The position numbers and the translations under genes were made by a program. Shown piece after piece: positions 1 through 9,194 of a DNA stretch of 64,000 nucleotides. Each line of letters starts with the position of its first letter. Position 1 is the first letter of the stretch. The DNA is from an uncultured Bacteroides sp. (lineage in GTDB: Bacteria; Bacteroidota; Bacteroidia; Bacteroidales; Bacteroidaceae), in the NCBI GenBank assembly GCA_900755095.1, contig CAAEFE010000041.1, forward strand, positions 1 to 64,000, given 5' to 3'. Under the pieces are notes generated by a model. It was given only the letters and a program-made list of their open reading frames with translations. It searched no databases and was not told where the DNA came from.

Positions 1-180
1 GTGCCCTGAAAGGGCTTAATTATATAGCGTAGGGCAACGCCCTACGTAAAAACGACAATCTGAATTTGCGCCCTGAAAGGGCATAATTGTATACAGTTCC
101 GCCCTTTCAGGGCTTGTGGCTGGTGTGTTTTTTTCGTAGGGTGTTACCCTACGCTATATAATTAAGCCCTTTCAGGGCAC
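1..180. repeat. Intergenic palindromic repeat cluster with long inverted repeat
   Basis: Bases 1-46 and 135-180 form a 46-bp inverted repeat with only two mismatches, which compensate each other within the small internal palindrome. Each arm carries the palindrome GCCCTGAAAGGGC and a second palindrome around CGTAGGG. Two more copies of GCCCTGAAAGGGC (or its complement, which is nearly the same) lie at about 71-83 and 102-114. This looks like an interspersed intergenic repeat of the REP/BIME type. No ORF is present. The region lies downstream of the minus-strand gene ending at 250, so it may serve in transcript ending or 3'-end protection; that role is inferred. Confidence 0.75.
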
Positions 181-213
181 TCCAATAAATATATAATTGT
201 AAGGCTTTCAGCC

Positions 214-251
214 TAACCGATAAATTCTCATTTAACCGATAAATTCTCATT
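214..251. repeat. 19-bp direct tandem repeat (2 copies)
   Basis: The 19-mer TAACCGATAAATTCTCATT occurs twice head to tail at 214-232 and 233-251. The second copy overlaps the stop codon of the minus-strand glycoside hydrolase gene (TAA read from 252-250). It is probably a small duplication at the edge of the palindromic cluster. Confidence 0.85.
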
Positions 252-2949
252 AATAAAACAACCAATCCATTGTCTCTTCATCCCCGGCAAGCCCGGCATT
301 ACGCACTTTCGTTTCCGCAGCCGTGAATCCTAACACTTGCAGATAACCTTTGGGTAACATCAACGTATGCTTTCCAGCCGGAAAACTATATGCATGCACA
401 TTTGCCAAAGGCATTCCATTGATACGGACAGCATTCGTCAACACGGGTTCCGCCTGACCGTAATCATTGGCTGACGCATCGATTTCCAGTTTCGGAGCTT
501 TTGCATATTTTTTCTGGTCGTCTTTGAAATAAGCGACTAACAATTTCACCGGAGCATCCGTTTCGAAAGTGATGCTTGTGCCTTTCTCTCTCTGCTCATT
601 TCCATTGAAGCGGAGCGCTTTCATTCCTTTCAATTCCGGAGCTATTGCTTCTATCTTACCTGGAACATCCACAAATAAAGAAATACCCTCATCTACTTTC
701 ACTGTCGGATAATTAGAGATCAGTTTCACGTTTGCAGGAGTCCAGGCAGCAATCTCGACAGTTTCAGTCACCGCATTTCCATTCTGTTTTTCTTTCAACA
801 AAGCGAGGTTGGCTTTGAAATTCTCCAATTCCTTCTCATAGTGTACCAGCAGTTCTTTCCAAGTCTTATTCTTTCCATCATCTCCACCGATAGGAATACG
901 ACGTTGGGCAGTTTGCATACTGTTGGCGTACAAGTAATGTTCGTCCGTCAGTTCCACCAATTTGCGATAGTGTTCCAAGCTTTGTTCCATCAAAGGAATA
1001 GCTTCTTCAAGATTCTTAATCTCTTTTCCCCATTGATAATCCAATACCAGTTTGGCAGCTTTCACTTTCAGGTTGAACGCATACGCAAACTCACGATAAC
1101 AATGCATATCATTCTGCAAACGTGCAAATTCATCCTTATTTGAAGAGACGGAACCTGCTGCTTTATCAATAGCCGCTACTGCTTTATCTCCATGTTCTAT
1201 TACTTGAGCAACAATATCCAAAGGCATTTCACCTACATGAGGTTGCTTTTTCCATTCTTTTTCTACATACTCTATCAGCTTCTCTCCTTCCGGTCCGCAG
1301 CTTTCATAGAATCCCGGATAGATCGTATATTTGTACGGATTGACAAGCTGACTCATAAACATACCCAGTAATAACGTTTGGCGATTTCCCTCTGTAATAC
1401 CAAAACGACGTAACAACTTCGGAGCAATTTCCCCGCTTTCTTCGTATGCTACACGGATATTACTTGCGTTTTCGTCAGAGGTTCCGTAGAACTTGCCCAA
1501 CTGATGGTCCCAGTAACCCATTTCATCTGTACGGTCGCGATGGCAGTTCCACGCATAGCGTCCCCAGGTCTGATACCAGATCCAATCGCGATCCAACTGG
1601 AATTCACGTTCATTGTTTGGTAATTTGTCCGCCGTATAAGGCCAGTCCCAATATGAGGCCTGCGGATAAAGGTGCAACGCATTGGCACCGTGTACATTGT
1701 GCATGGCAGTGACCGCCTTTTGTACGAAATCCGGAGAACCCCAGCGGAACGGTTCCAAATTTGCCAGGATATGTACGTTACTGATATGAATGGAACCCAA
1801 CGAACTCAAATCCGTATGAATTTTCGACCAAGGGCCACGAGGTTCGTAGGTAGTCAACGATTCACCATTGTACTTATGCATCGTATAAAGATTCTTATAG
1901 AGCGGCAAGGCAGCGTCCATCACCAGTTTGCAGTCCGTGTCGTGCGCACGCAACAAAAGAGGCGGTTCATCCGTACGTCCCAATGCCTGTAATCCGTCTT
2001 TCACTCCCGGAATTATTGTTTTGGTAAACCATTCCACATCGTCCTCCACTGTACACATCGCTTCACCCAGACAAACCAGTAATCCTACATTGGGATACTT
2101 TTCAATGAAAGCGGCAATACTCTTGCGTGTATAATCGGCAATCAGAGGAGTAATGGGACGGTTACGGTCCTGTGTTTTCAGTCCGTAATGTTCAGCAAAA
2201 GGTTTGGAAAGAATGATATTATAAAACATCTGTATGACAAAGATACCGCGTTTGTCCGCTTCTTCTGTGAGGAAAGAGAACATTTCTTCGTTCATTTTGA
2301 ACGTTTCTTCATCTACTTCTAATGCAAACGGATAATCTTCCAGTTTCACCAATGACGCAAACGGATGACCGTTCCAAAGGTACAGTGAATTCATGCGGTT
2401 GGCAACCAGCATATCCAAGTATTTAATCAACTGTTCTTTATCATAAAACCAGGGGAAACTTTCCGGCGTATACGGATATTCGTATACACCATGTCCCGGC
2501 AGGTAGGTCATCTTCTGTAATCCTACACATGCACCACGCAATACCATTTCAGGACCGTCTTTCAGTTCCTCCGGGAAGTTCAACTTACCATCCGAATCAT
2601 TCACACGGTCAATCAGTTCACGGCATCCGTAAATGACACCACTCCCATCCCTGCCGGACACTCTGGTCAGATTGCCCGTCGTCGAAATATGAAAACCTTC
2701 TTTCTTGAGCGTCGTGTCATTTACTTCCGTCAAGAGAATCGTTTTGATTTCGGGATCGGAGAATGTCGTGTCTCCCTGTTGCATCATTACCTGATAACCG
2801 GCTTTATCCAAGGTAGTCTGTAACTGCTCCGCACCAAACAAAACACGATTTGACGCATCCGGCGGAGTCATAATCTTCACGGTTTGCCTGCCACACGCTG
2901 CCAAAAAAAGTGTGCATGCCGCAAACATGAATAATCTGGTATTTTTCAT
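250..2949 (-). CDS. Exported glycoside hydrolase-like lipoprotein (GH20/GH67-type N-terminal domain plus TIM barrel)
   Basis: This is an 899-residue protein with a lipoprotein signal (hydrophobic run ending LFLAAC at residues 14-19), so it is probably lipidated and sits in the cell envelope. Residues ~25-115 look like the small alpha/beta domain that precedes the barrel in GH20, GH67 and GH115 enzymes. Residues ~150-480 look like a (beta/alpha)8 barrel (LVANRMNSLYLWNGHP, then acidic residues in LVCLGEAMCTVEDDVEW). A helical region and a C-terminal beta domain follow. The size and the RYAWN segment recall alpha-glucuronidases of GH67/GH115, but I cannot assign a family with certainty. It is divergently oriented from the sensor kinase at 3166, separated by 216 bases. 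Substrate unknown; a plant or host glycan is inferred from neighbours. Confidence 0.6.
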   Translation of the reverse strand: MKNTRLFMFAACTLFLAACGRQTVKIMTPPDASNRVLFGAEQLQTTLDKAGYQVMMQQGDTTFSDPEIKTILLTEVNDTTLKKEGFHISTTGNLTRVSGRDGSGVIYGCRELIDRVNDSDGKLNFPEELKDGPEMVLRGACVGLQKMTYLPGHGVYEYPYTPESFPWFYDKEQLIKYLDMLVANRMNSLYLWNGHPFASLVKLEDYPFALEVDEETFKMNEEMFSFLTEEADKRGIFVIQMFYNIILSKPFAEHYGLKTQDRNRPITPLIADYTRKSIAAFIEKYPNVGLLVCLGEAMCTVEDDVEWFTKTIIPGVKDGLQALGRTDEPPLLLRAHDTDCKLVMDAALPLYKNLYTMHKYNGESLTTYEPRGPWSKIHTDLSSLGSIHISNVHILANLEPFRWGSPDFVQKAVTAMHNVHGANALHLYPQASYWDWPYTADKLPNNEREFQLDRDWIWYQTWGRYAWNCHRDRTDEMGYWDHQLGKFYGTSDENASNIRVAYEESGEIAPKLLRRFGITEGNRQTLLLGMFMSQLVNPYKYTIYPGFYESCGPEGEKLIEYVEKEWKKQPHVGEMPLDIVAQVIEHGDKAVAAIDKAAGSVSSNKDEFARLQNDMHCYREFAYAFNLKVKAAKLVLDYQWGKEIKNLEEAIPLMEQSLEHYRKLVELTDEHYLYANSMQTAQRRIPIGGDDGKNKTWKELLVHYEKELENFKANLALLKEKQNGNAVTETVEIAAWTPANVKLISNYPTVKVDEGISLFVDVPGKIEAIAPELKGMKALRFNGNEQREKGTSITFETDAPVKLLVAYFKDDQKKYAKAPKLEIDASANDYGQAEPVLTNAVRINGMPLANVHAYSFPAGKHTLMLPKGYLQVLGFTAAETKVRNAGLAGDEETMDWLFY

Positions 2950-3114
2950 TCTTCTGATATATATTATAGATTATATAATTCACTTCTTCACTAAGAGAAA
3001 GACGAAATAATCCCCTGTTTGTACTCATTTGTCTCTTTTTCCACTTTTCAGCACCAAATTTCCACTTTCATCCTGCTGTGATATGCAAATTCCTCATTAT
3101 TTAAAAGTTATGCT

Positions 3115-3122
3115 TATCTTTG
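3115..3122 (+). promoter_or_regulatory. Candidate -7 element of the sensor kinase promoter
   Basis: TATCTTTG matches the Bacteroides -7 consensus TAnnTTTG, 44 bases before the start codon at 3166. No clear TTTG lies at the expected -33 position, so this is a partial match. Confidence 0.4.
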
Positions 3123-3165
3123 CCGGCTAGCTTATAATATAAAACAGAAAACAAGAGCAAACAAT

Positions 3166-5598
3166 ATGAAAGAACAAACAAATTATGACTATGAAAAATA
3201 CGTTCAGATAGCACAAATGGCCAAAATGGGATGGTGGGAGTCAGATTTGAAAAATAAAGAATATATCTGCTCTGACTTTATTGTTGACTTACTCGGCCTT
3301 GAAAGTAACCGCATCAGTTTCACCGAATTTCACCAAAGAATACGTGAAGATCACCGGCTGCGTCTCAAAAATGAATATATGTCTCTTTCTTATCTGGAGA
3401 CATACGAACAAATGTTCCCAATCCGGGCAAAAGACGGGGAAATATGGGTGTACTCTAAGATTAATTTCCAAAAGCCCGATAAAGAGGGATATAGGAATAT
3501 GACGGGCTTTCTGCAATATATTGACAGACCGATCGATACTACGAATGAAAACATTGATTTCTTTCAAGTGAGCAATCTGCTTTACCAACAAACTAATATT
3601 TCATATTCATTGCTTGCTTTTCTGCAATGTGATGATGTCACTCAAGTGGTTAACAAGACATTAGGAGATCTCCTCAACCAGTTTTTGGGCGATCGTATCT
3701 ATATCTTCGAAATAAACAGAAAAGAACAACGCCAGGATTGCACTTATGAGGTTACCGCCGAAGGAATATCCAAGGAACAGGAATTCTTGAGCAATATTCC
3801 CTGGGACCCTTCTACCTGGTGGAACCATCAGATAGCCGAAAGAAGAGCTATCATTCTGAACACGTTGGACGACATGCCCGAAGAAGCTGCGGAATATCGT
3901 CAGACATTGGAAATGCAGGATATCAAATCGCTGATGGTAGTTCCGCTAATCTCTAAAGAAGAGGTATGGGGCTATATGGGAATTGATATGGTAAGAACGC
4001 AGCGTAGCTGGAGCAATGTGGATTATCAATGCTTCTCCTCTCTTGCTAATATTATCAGTATTTGCATCGAATTGCGAAAGTCGGAATTACAAGCCAAAGA
4101 AGATCGTCTTGCTTTGGACAACAGCGAGAAGATATTGAGAAACATCTATAAGAACCTTCCGGCAGGCGTCGAACTTTATGACAAAGACGGTTATCTGGTA
4201 GATATTAATGATAAAGAGCTTGAAATATTCGGCTTGTCTGACAAGAATGAAGCATTGGGAGTTAATCTGTTCGACAATCCCAATATTCCTTTAGAGGTTA
4301 AAGAGAGATTGAGAGCGAAAGAAGATGTAAACTTCTCCATCAATTATGACTTCTCAAAAATAAATCAATATGTAGATAGCCGGAGAAATGGGATTATTAA
4401 TCTTACTACTAAGGTTACTGCTCTCTATGATTCTCAAAATCGATTTATCAACTATCTGTTTATCAATATAGATACAACGGAAACGACCAATGCATACACT
4501 AAGATACAGGAGTTTGAGAATCTGTTTCTTCTAATCGGTGATTATGCCAAGGTAGGATTTGCTCATTTCAATGTATTGACAAGAGACGGATATGCCCAAG
4601 ATACATGGTACAGGAATTTGGGTGAAAAAGAAGGTACTCCCATGCCACAGGTTATTGGAGTATATGCACATGTAGTTCCTGAAGATCAGGCTGTTCTGAA
4701 AAACTTTGTAGGTGAAGTGAAAACGGGAAAGGCAACCAGTTTGCGTAAAGAAGTTCGTGTATGCAGGGAGAATGGCAAATATACATGGACCAGCATCAAT
4801 GTGATGGTCAGGGATTACCGTCCGCAAGACGGCATTATTGAGATGTTGTGTATCAATTATGACATCACGCCTTTGAAAGAAACTGAACAGAAATTGATTA
4901 TTGCCCGCGATAAAGCGGAAGAACTGGATCGTCTGAAGTCGGCTTTCCTAGCTAACATGAGTCATGAGATCCGTACTCCTCTCAATGCTATTGTCGGCTT
5001 TTCCAGCCTTCTGGCAGAAACGGACAGCAGAAGCGAACGGCAAGAATACATTAAGATTGTACAAGAGAATAATGAACTTCTCTTGCAACTGATATCGGAC
5101 ATTCTCGATCTTTCGAAAATAGAAGCGGGAACATTCAATTTTGTATATACCAATGTGGATGTTAATGAGACTTGTTCTGAAATTATCAAATCAATGGGGA
5201 TGAAAGTGGGTAAAGGTGTTGAACTGATTTTGGAGGAACCATTCCCGGAATGTTATATCTATACGGATAAAAACAGATTCACCCAAGTAATCAGTAACTT
5301 TATAAATAACGCATTAAAGTTCACACAGCAAGGCAGTATCACCTTGGGATATGAACAAGTATCCCATCAGAAAATAAAATTCTATGTGCGCGACACCGGA
5401 ATGGGAATACCGGAAGAAAAGCAAAAGAGCGTATTTGAACGTTTTGTGAAGCTGAATACTTTTGTTCAGGGTACAGGACTGGGACTTTCTATCTGTAAGA
5501 GCATTGTTTCCCAAATGGGAGGAGAAATTGGCGTGGATTCGACCGAAGGAGTAGGCTCCTGCTTCTGGTTTACACATCCGTACCACGCTGCTGACTAG
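3166..5598 (+). CDS. Cytoplasmic PAS/GAF multi-sensor histidine kinase
   Basis: An 810-residue sensor kinase without an obvious signal peptide or membrane segment. Domains in order: a PAS-like domain (~15-125), a GAF-like domain (~165-305, with [17 protein letters not shown] typical of GAF), two more PAS-like domains (~320-440 and ~450-570), a HisKA dimerisation domain with phosphoacceptor His at about residue 600 in [11 protein letters not shown], and an HATPase_c domain with N-box FINNALKFT and G2 box [10 protein letters not shown]. It lacks the C-terminal receiver domain that many Bacteroides hybrid kinases carry, and no response regulator lies next to it. Its partner must be encoded elsewhere. 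It transcribes away from the glycoside hydrolase gene at 250-2949. Confidence 0.9.
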   Translation: MKEQTNYDYEKYVQIAQMAKMGWWESDLKNKEYICSDFIVDLLGLESNRISFTEFHQRIREDHRLRLKNEYMSLSYLETYEQMFPIRAKDGEIWVYSKINFQKPDKEGYRNMTGFLQYIDRPIDTTNENIDFFQVSNLLYQQTNISYSLLAFLQCDDVTQVVNKTLGDLLNQFLGDRIYIFEINRKEQRQDCTYEVTAEGISKEQEFLSNIPWDPSTWWNHQIAERRAIILNTLDDMPEEAAEYRQTLEMQDIKSLMVVPLISKEEVWGYMGIDMVRTQRSWSNVDYQCFSSLANIISICIELRKSELQAKEDRLALDNSEKILRNIYKNLPAGVELYDKDGYLVDINDKELEIFGLSDKNEALGVNLFDNPNIPLEVKERLRAKEDVNFSINYDFSKINQYVDSRRNGIINLTTKVTALYDSQNRFINYLFINIDTTETTNAYTKIQEFENLFLLIGDYAKVGFAHFNVLTRDGYAQDTWYRNLGEKEGTPMPQVIGVYAHVVPEDQAVLKNFVGEVKTGKATSLRKEVRVCRENGKYTWTSINVMVRDYRPQDGIIEMLCINYDITPLKETEQKLIIARDKAEELDRLKSAFLANMSHEIRTPLNAIVGFSSLLAETDSRSERQEYIKIVQENNELLLQLISDILDLSKIEAGTFNFVYTNVDVNETCSEIIKSMGMKVGKGVELILEEPFPECYIYTDKNRFTQVISNFINNALKFTQQGSITLGYEQVSHQKIKFYVRDTGMGIPEEKQKSVFERFVKLNTFVQGTGLGLSICKSIVSQMGGEIGVDSTEGVGSCFWFTHPYHAAD

Positions 5599-5693
5599 AC
5601 TGACTATAAAAAGAGTTGTCCGCATGTTTGGTTTCTCAATATTAATATGATCAATATATTCGGGCAGTTTGTGGATTCTAAATGAATAGAACT

Positions 5694-5725
5694 ATTGACT
5701 TTGCCCTTTTTATTTTGTATATTTG
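5694..5725 (+). promoter_or_regulatory. Bacteroides-type promoter in a gene-free interval
   Basis: ATTG (5694-5697; consensus TTTG) is followed after 20 nt by TATATTTG (5718-5725), a perfect TAnnTTTG -7 element. Transcription would begin near 5732. The only ORF behind it is an eight-codon peptide (5751-5777), and the strong hairpin at 5818-5855 follows. This fits a small RNA or leader-type transcript. Confidence 0.5.
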
Positions 5726-5731
5726 CAATAA

Positions 5732-5855
5732 CCAATTAGCTAACATCAAAATGATATATACAAAAATAGATACATAAAGTAGTTTTTCAGATACATAAAT
5801 ATATGTCTGAAAGAGTAAAAACGGGGTGAAATTAGCAAAAATTTCACCCCGTTTT
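5732..5855 (+). ncRNA. Candidate small RNA between promoter and strong terminator
   Basis: Inferred transcript from the promoter at 5694-5725 to the hairpin at 5818-5855, about 125 nt long. It contains an eight-codon ORF at 5751-5777 (MIYTKIDT), so a leader peptide is an alternative. I recognise no known RNA family. Expression data would decide. Confidence 0.3.
5818..5855. terminator. Strong hairpin terminator
   Basis: A perfect 16-bp stem (5818-5833 with 5840-5855) with a 6-nt loop, sequence core AAAACGGGGTGAAATT. T-rich tracts flank both sides, so it could end transcription in either direction: the kinase transcript or small RNA from the left, and the EEP operon from the right (its last gene ends at 6114). 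Confidence 0.8.
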
Positions 5856-5897
5856 GTTTAATATATTCAGTGCCGTTTGACGAATTTCTATGAATGT

Positions 5898-5957
5898 CGT
5901 TTATAATAAATACAAGAGACGTTTATAATAAACTATTTCACTTTTTATTATAAACGT
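5898..5957. repeat. Three copies of a 13-14-bp motif, two direct and one inverted
   Basis: CGTTTATAATAAA occurs at 5898-5910 and 5920-5932. Its inverted copy TTTATTATAAACGT lies at 5944-5957. The spacing of 22 bases between the direct copies and the facing inverted copy resembles a protein-binding operator, but the inverted pair could also form a hairpin. Confidence 0.5.
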
Positions 5958-6113
5958 TCTATGAGTTTATTAGTATCTTGTATGAGAAAAAGAAAACAGT
6001 GTAAAGGCCGAAACAACACCAATGCGATATATACAAATATATCTATACACTTATAGTAATGAACGACCTTTACAACTTGTTTTTTATAACTATTCAAATG
6101 TTTATTCCTTTTC

Positions 6114-7004
6114 TCATTTCAGTAGCGCTTCCACCATTACAGGAAAATGATCTGAAGAGTACTTATTATACTTTATATCATCATCAATGGTGTGATAAGA
6201 AAGTATTTTTATTTTTGGAGTCACAAAAATAAAATCTATGCGCTTAGCTGTTTTTCCAGTTTTGTCATAGGCATAAAAACTACCGGACGGTCCTTTAGGA
6301 GGCGTCAAAGTACATTTATATGAATCCAGTAATAAACTATCTTTCAGGAGAAGTTGTACCGGTTCTTCGTCCGGAGTGGCATTAAAATCACCGGTGCAAA
6401 AGGTTGGTCTGCCTTTAGCGATTTTCCTTACCTGTTCCAACAACATGAACGAAGATTGCCGTCTTGCTTCTGTTGCTTCATGATCCGTATGCGAATTAAA
6501 TACATAGAATTTCTTCCCGGACCGGAGGTCTTTAAAATATCCCCAAGTGCAAATCCGGCGACAACGTGCTCCCCAACCATAAGAAGGTATATCCGGAGTT
6601 TCCGAATACCAGAAATCACCATGTTTCAACACCTTAAAGCGATCTTTTTTATAGTAAATGGCACAATGTTCTCCTTTATTATCCCCGTCACGATCACGAC
6701 CGATATAAGAATATTCGTTCAGAATCATCATATCTTTTAATTGAGAGGTACGTCCTTCCTGTATGGCAAACATATCGAACTTATTCCGCCGCACAACATC
6801 TACCAATGCGTTCAGACGGACTTCCCAAGCCTTATCCCCCTTGTCTCCTTTGGTACGGATGTTATAAGATGCAAGGCGAATAATATCTTCCGGTTTCGTT
6901 TTGTCTAAGTTGGAAGATTTTGCCGGAAGACCTCCGGCAAAAAGTAAAATCAAAAGTAGAAAATAATATTTCTTATTTATAGAACACTTCATATTACAAA
7001 TCAT
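6114..7004 (-). CDS. Exported endonuclease/exonuclease/phosphatase (EEP) family protein
   Basis: A 296-residue metal-dependent phosphodiesterase/phosphatase of the EEP (DNase I-like) superfamily. The N-terminus has a signal peptide (FLLLILLFAGGLPAKS); the second Met at residue 5 is an equally good start. Family motifs are intact: Asn in SYNIR, the metal-binding Glu in AIQEGR, His in SHTDHEATEARR, TGDFNATPD, IDFIFV and SSDHFP. It is the last gene of the SusC/D operon, 11 bases after the GLUG gene, and is paralogous to the EEP gene at 9195-10088. EEP members cut DNA/RNA, sphingomyelin or inositol phosphates; the substrate cannot be read from sequence. It probably acts in the periplasm or outside the cell. 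Confidence 0.85.
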   Translation of the reverse strand: MICNMKCSINKKYYFLLLILLFAGGLPAKSSNLDKTKPEDIIRLASYNIRTKGDKGDKAWEVRLNALVDVVRRNKFDMFAIQEGRTSQLKDMMILNEYSYIGRDRDGDNKGEHCAIYYKKDRFKVLKHGDFWYSETPDIPSYGWGARCRRICTWGYFKDLRSGKKFYVFNSHTDHEATEARRQSSFMLLEQVRKIAKGRPTFCTGDFNATPDEEPVQLLLKDSLLLDSYKCTLTPPKGPSGSFYAYDKTGKTAKRIDFIFVTPKIKILSYHTIDDDIKYNKYSSDHFPVMVEALLK

Positions 7005-7015
7005 TAAATATCAAT

Positions 7016-9187
7016 TTATTTACTCCATTTAAATACCGGGTAGCCGTTGCCTCCTTCTTTCCAAAGAGAAGAATCCCAGTTTATGACAGTGTTTTTCAGC
7101 TCGTTAGCAGATTTAGCTACTCCTTGGAAACTACTACCGGACGGTGATGTCTCATCTGAAACGGTAAATGTAGCCTCTCCTGCTTTCAAAATCATACCGT
7201 CATAAGCATAGCAGTTTTCATAAGTAGCATTGGCAGTACCTCCGACTATACGTCCCACCTTTGCTTTATCGGTACTAACCAACATACTATTCCAAGCAAT
7301 ACATTTTTTTATGACTAGTTTACCGCCATCCACTTTGCCGACTATACCTCCGGCATTTCCTCCACCTATGGCATTGATATCACCACTAGTATAACAGTTT
7401 TCAATACTGCTTCCACTGGCATTGCCATTCACCCTTCCGATGATTCCACCAGCTTTACCTGTATTGTTAGCAATTTGATCAATAACAGTAGCACTGGAAT
7501 AGCAATTTTTGATATATCCCGAACCACCAAGTACACCGCCAATTCCACCTGCTGCTCCCGACCCCTTCAGTACTCCGGTAGTATAGCAGTTTGTTATCTT
7601 TCCAGTATAATTCTCTGCACCGGCAGCCAATCCTACATAACCGGCTATGATGCCAATACCAGTATTCGGAGATGAGATATTTGCATCCACAAATCCCACA
7701 TTTCTACATTCTCCACACAATACCCCGAAGAAGCTTCTATATGTGCCTGACTCACAAGTAAGGTTTTTAATTACATGATTGCGTCCATCGAAATCAATCC
7801 ATTTATGGTAACCATTAGCATCATTTAGAGGTGCCCACTTGATCCCCTGCATATCAATATCCGCACTCAAGACAAAATAAGTCGTTTGTTTTTCAATGAG
7901 GGCTTTGCTCATATTCTGAATATGGATAGCATTAGCAATCACATAAGGATTATTTTGAGTTCCGTCTCCATTGGCAAAATCTCCTTCCGGTTCGTTGTCA
8001 TGTCCTCCATAACTAGCATAATCTTCTCTATCCAATTGCCACTCTAAAATAGGGAATCCCATATCTATATTCCCAACATTATGCCATGGGGTCCCCCAAT
8101 TAGCAATGCTATTCTGCAAAGTCAGAGCACTTTCACTCACTCCATCATATTTTCCTGTCGAAACGGAACCTGCATTATCCTCCGGAGTAAATCCTGTACA
8201 AATCATATCCTCCCATGCATAACATTCAGATGCGACGGGATCCGCCTGATGTCCATTTTCACCTTGAGACAAAACTCCACTGATACGTCCAGATCTGGCA
8301 GCAGGACCTGTTATTTTCCAGTTCCAAGCAACACAGGACGTAATTTTAGCTCCTTCGGAAGGAAGTGCAGCAATACCTCCCACTGAATTGGCTCCAATTA
8401 ATACACCTGTAGAATAGCAATACGACACTTCACTGTTTTCATACATAGAACCTACAATACCTCCACATTCATCTCCTGTAGATATAACCTCTGCTGTGGA
8501 ATAACAGTTTTTGATATAACAAATCTGTCCTCCATACGGTCTACCCATACGGGAAGCTATTCCACCAGCATACTTTCCTTTCACTTTTCCGGAGACGTAA
8601 CAGTTTTCCACCTGCCCTGTCTTCTCTACAGCGTTCGGAGCTTTCACTCCGATATAACCGCCGATAACCCCTGCCCCACTATTAGTAGCTGCTTCTACAT
8701 GGGCATTATAGAAACCGACATTTTTACAAGTCCCGGCCAAAATACCGAAAAAACTGGCATACGCTTTGTCTGTACAGGTGAAATTCTTTATAATATGATT
8801 ATTTCCATCAAAATAGATATAATAGTCACCGGTTGGGTTCAATGGATCCCAATTAGATATAGACTTCATATCAATATCAGCTCCCAATTGGAAATAAATC
8901 ATCTTTCCTTTCACCAAAGCCTCACTCATATTCTGAATCTGTATCACATCCATAACGAGATAGGGCTTGTTCACTGTTCCATAACCTTTTTCAAAAAGCC
9001 CGCCTGCTCCGTCACCCTCGTCTCCGTCATCTATGTCTGTGTTTCTATCCGGCGGAATACGGCTATAGGAATCCATCGGATTAAAATCAGAGCATGAGAA
9101 AGATAAAATAGCCATCCATAAAATGGTCCAATATCTCATTACCGAGTATGTACTTATATGATAAAATTTGTTTTTCATAATCTTCAT
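7016..9187 (-). CDS. Surface lipoprotein with duplicated GLUG-repeat beta-helix domain
   Basis: A 723-residue protein with a lipoprotein-like N-terminus (MAILSFSCSDFN) and an acidic linker. Two homologous halves follow, about 55-385 and 400-723. Each opens with a G(T/Y)G..NPY segment, then IQIQNMS or IHIQNMS, ADIDM and FDGxNHxIKN, and continues with GLUG-like repeats (NCYxxGxVxG...GGIVG). Such repeats fold as a right-handed beta-helix and are common in surface adhesins and binding proteins. Its place after SusC, SusD and an EEP gene suggests the SusE/SusF role of a surface ligand-binding lipoprotein; that is inference. Eight bases or fewer separate it from the upstream EEP gene, so it is co-transcribed. 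Confidence 0.75.
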   Translation of the reverse strand: MKIMKNKFYHISTYSVMRYWTILWMAILSFSCSDFNPMDSYSRIPPDRNTDIDDGDEGDGAGGLFEKGYGTVNKPYLVMDVIQIQNMSEALVKGKMIYFQLGADIDMKSISNWDPLNPTGDYYIYFDGNNHIIKNFTCTDKAYASFFGILAGTCKNVGFYNAHVEAATNSGAGVIGGYIGVKAPNAVEKTGQVENCYVSGKVKGKYAGGIASRMGRPYGGQICYIKNCYSTAEVISTGDECGGIVGSMYENSEVSYCYSTGVLIGANSVGGIAALPSEGAKITSCVAWNWKITGPAARSGRISGVLSQGENGHQADPVASECYAWEDMICTGFTPEDNAGSVSTGKYDGVSESALTLQNSIANWGTPWHNVGNIDMGFPILEWQLDREDYASYGGHDNEPEGDFANGDGTQNNPYVIANAIHIQNMSKALIEKQTTYFVLSADIDMQGIKWAPLNDANGYHKWIDFDGRNHVIKNLTCESGTYRSFFGVLCGECRNVGFVDANISSPNTGIGIIAGYVGLAAGAENYTGKITNCYTTGVLKGSGAAGGIGGVLGGSGYIKNCYSSATVIDQIANNTGKAGGIIGRVNGNASGSSIENCYTSGDINAIGGGNAGGIVGKVDGGKLVIKKCIAWNSMLVSTDKAKVGRIVGGTANATYENCYAYDGMILKAGEATFTVSDETSPSGSSFQGVAKSANELKNTVINWDSSLWKEGGNGYPVFKWSK

Positions 9188-9194
9188 TTTTATT

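Larger units (their letters stand above)
5599..6113. other. 515-base intergenic region with promoter, terminator and repeats
   Basis: No convincing protein gene lies here. It holds a good promoter match (5694-5725), a strong hairpin (5818-5855) and three copies of a 13-14-mer (5898-5957). Together the first two suggest a short untranslated transcript of about 120-130 nt. The rest is AT-rich without other structure I can see. Confidence 0.6.

Noticed and set aside
1..180. Repeats that might be a CRISPR array
   Set aside because: The repeat units are short palindromes in both orientations with unequal spacing and no constant-length spacers, and no cas genes are present.
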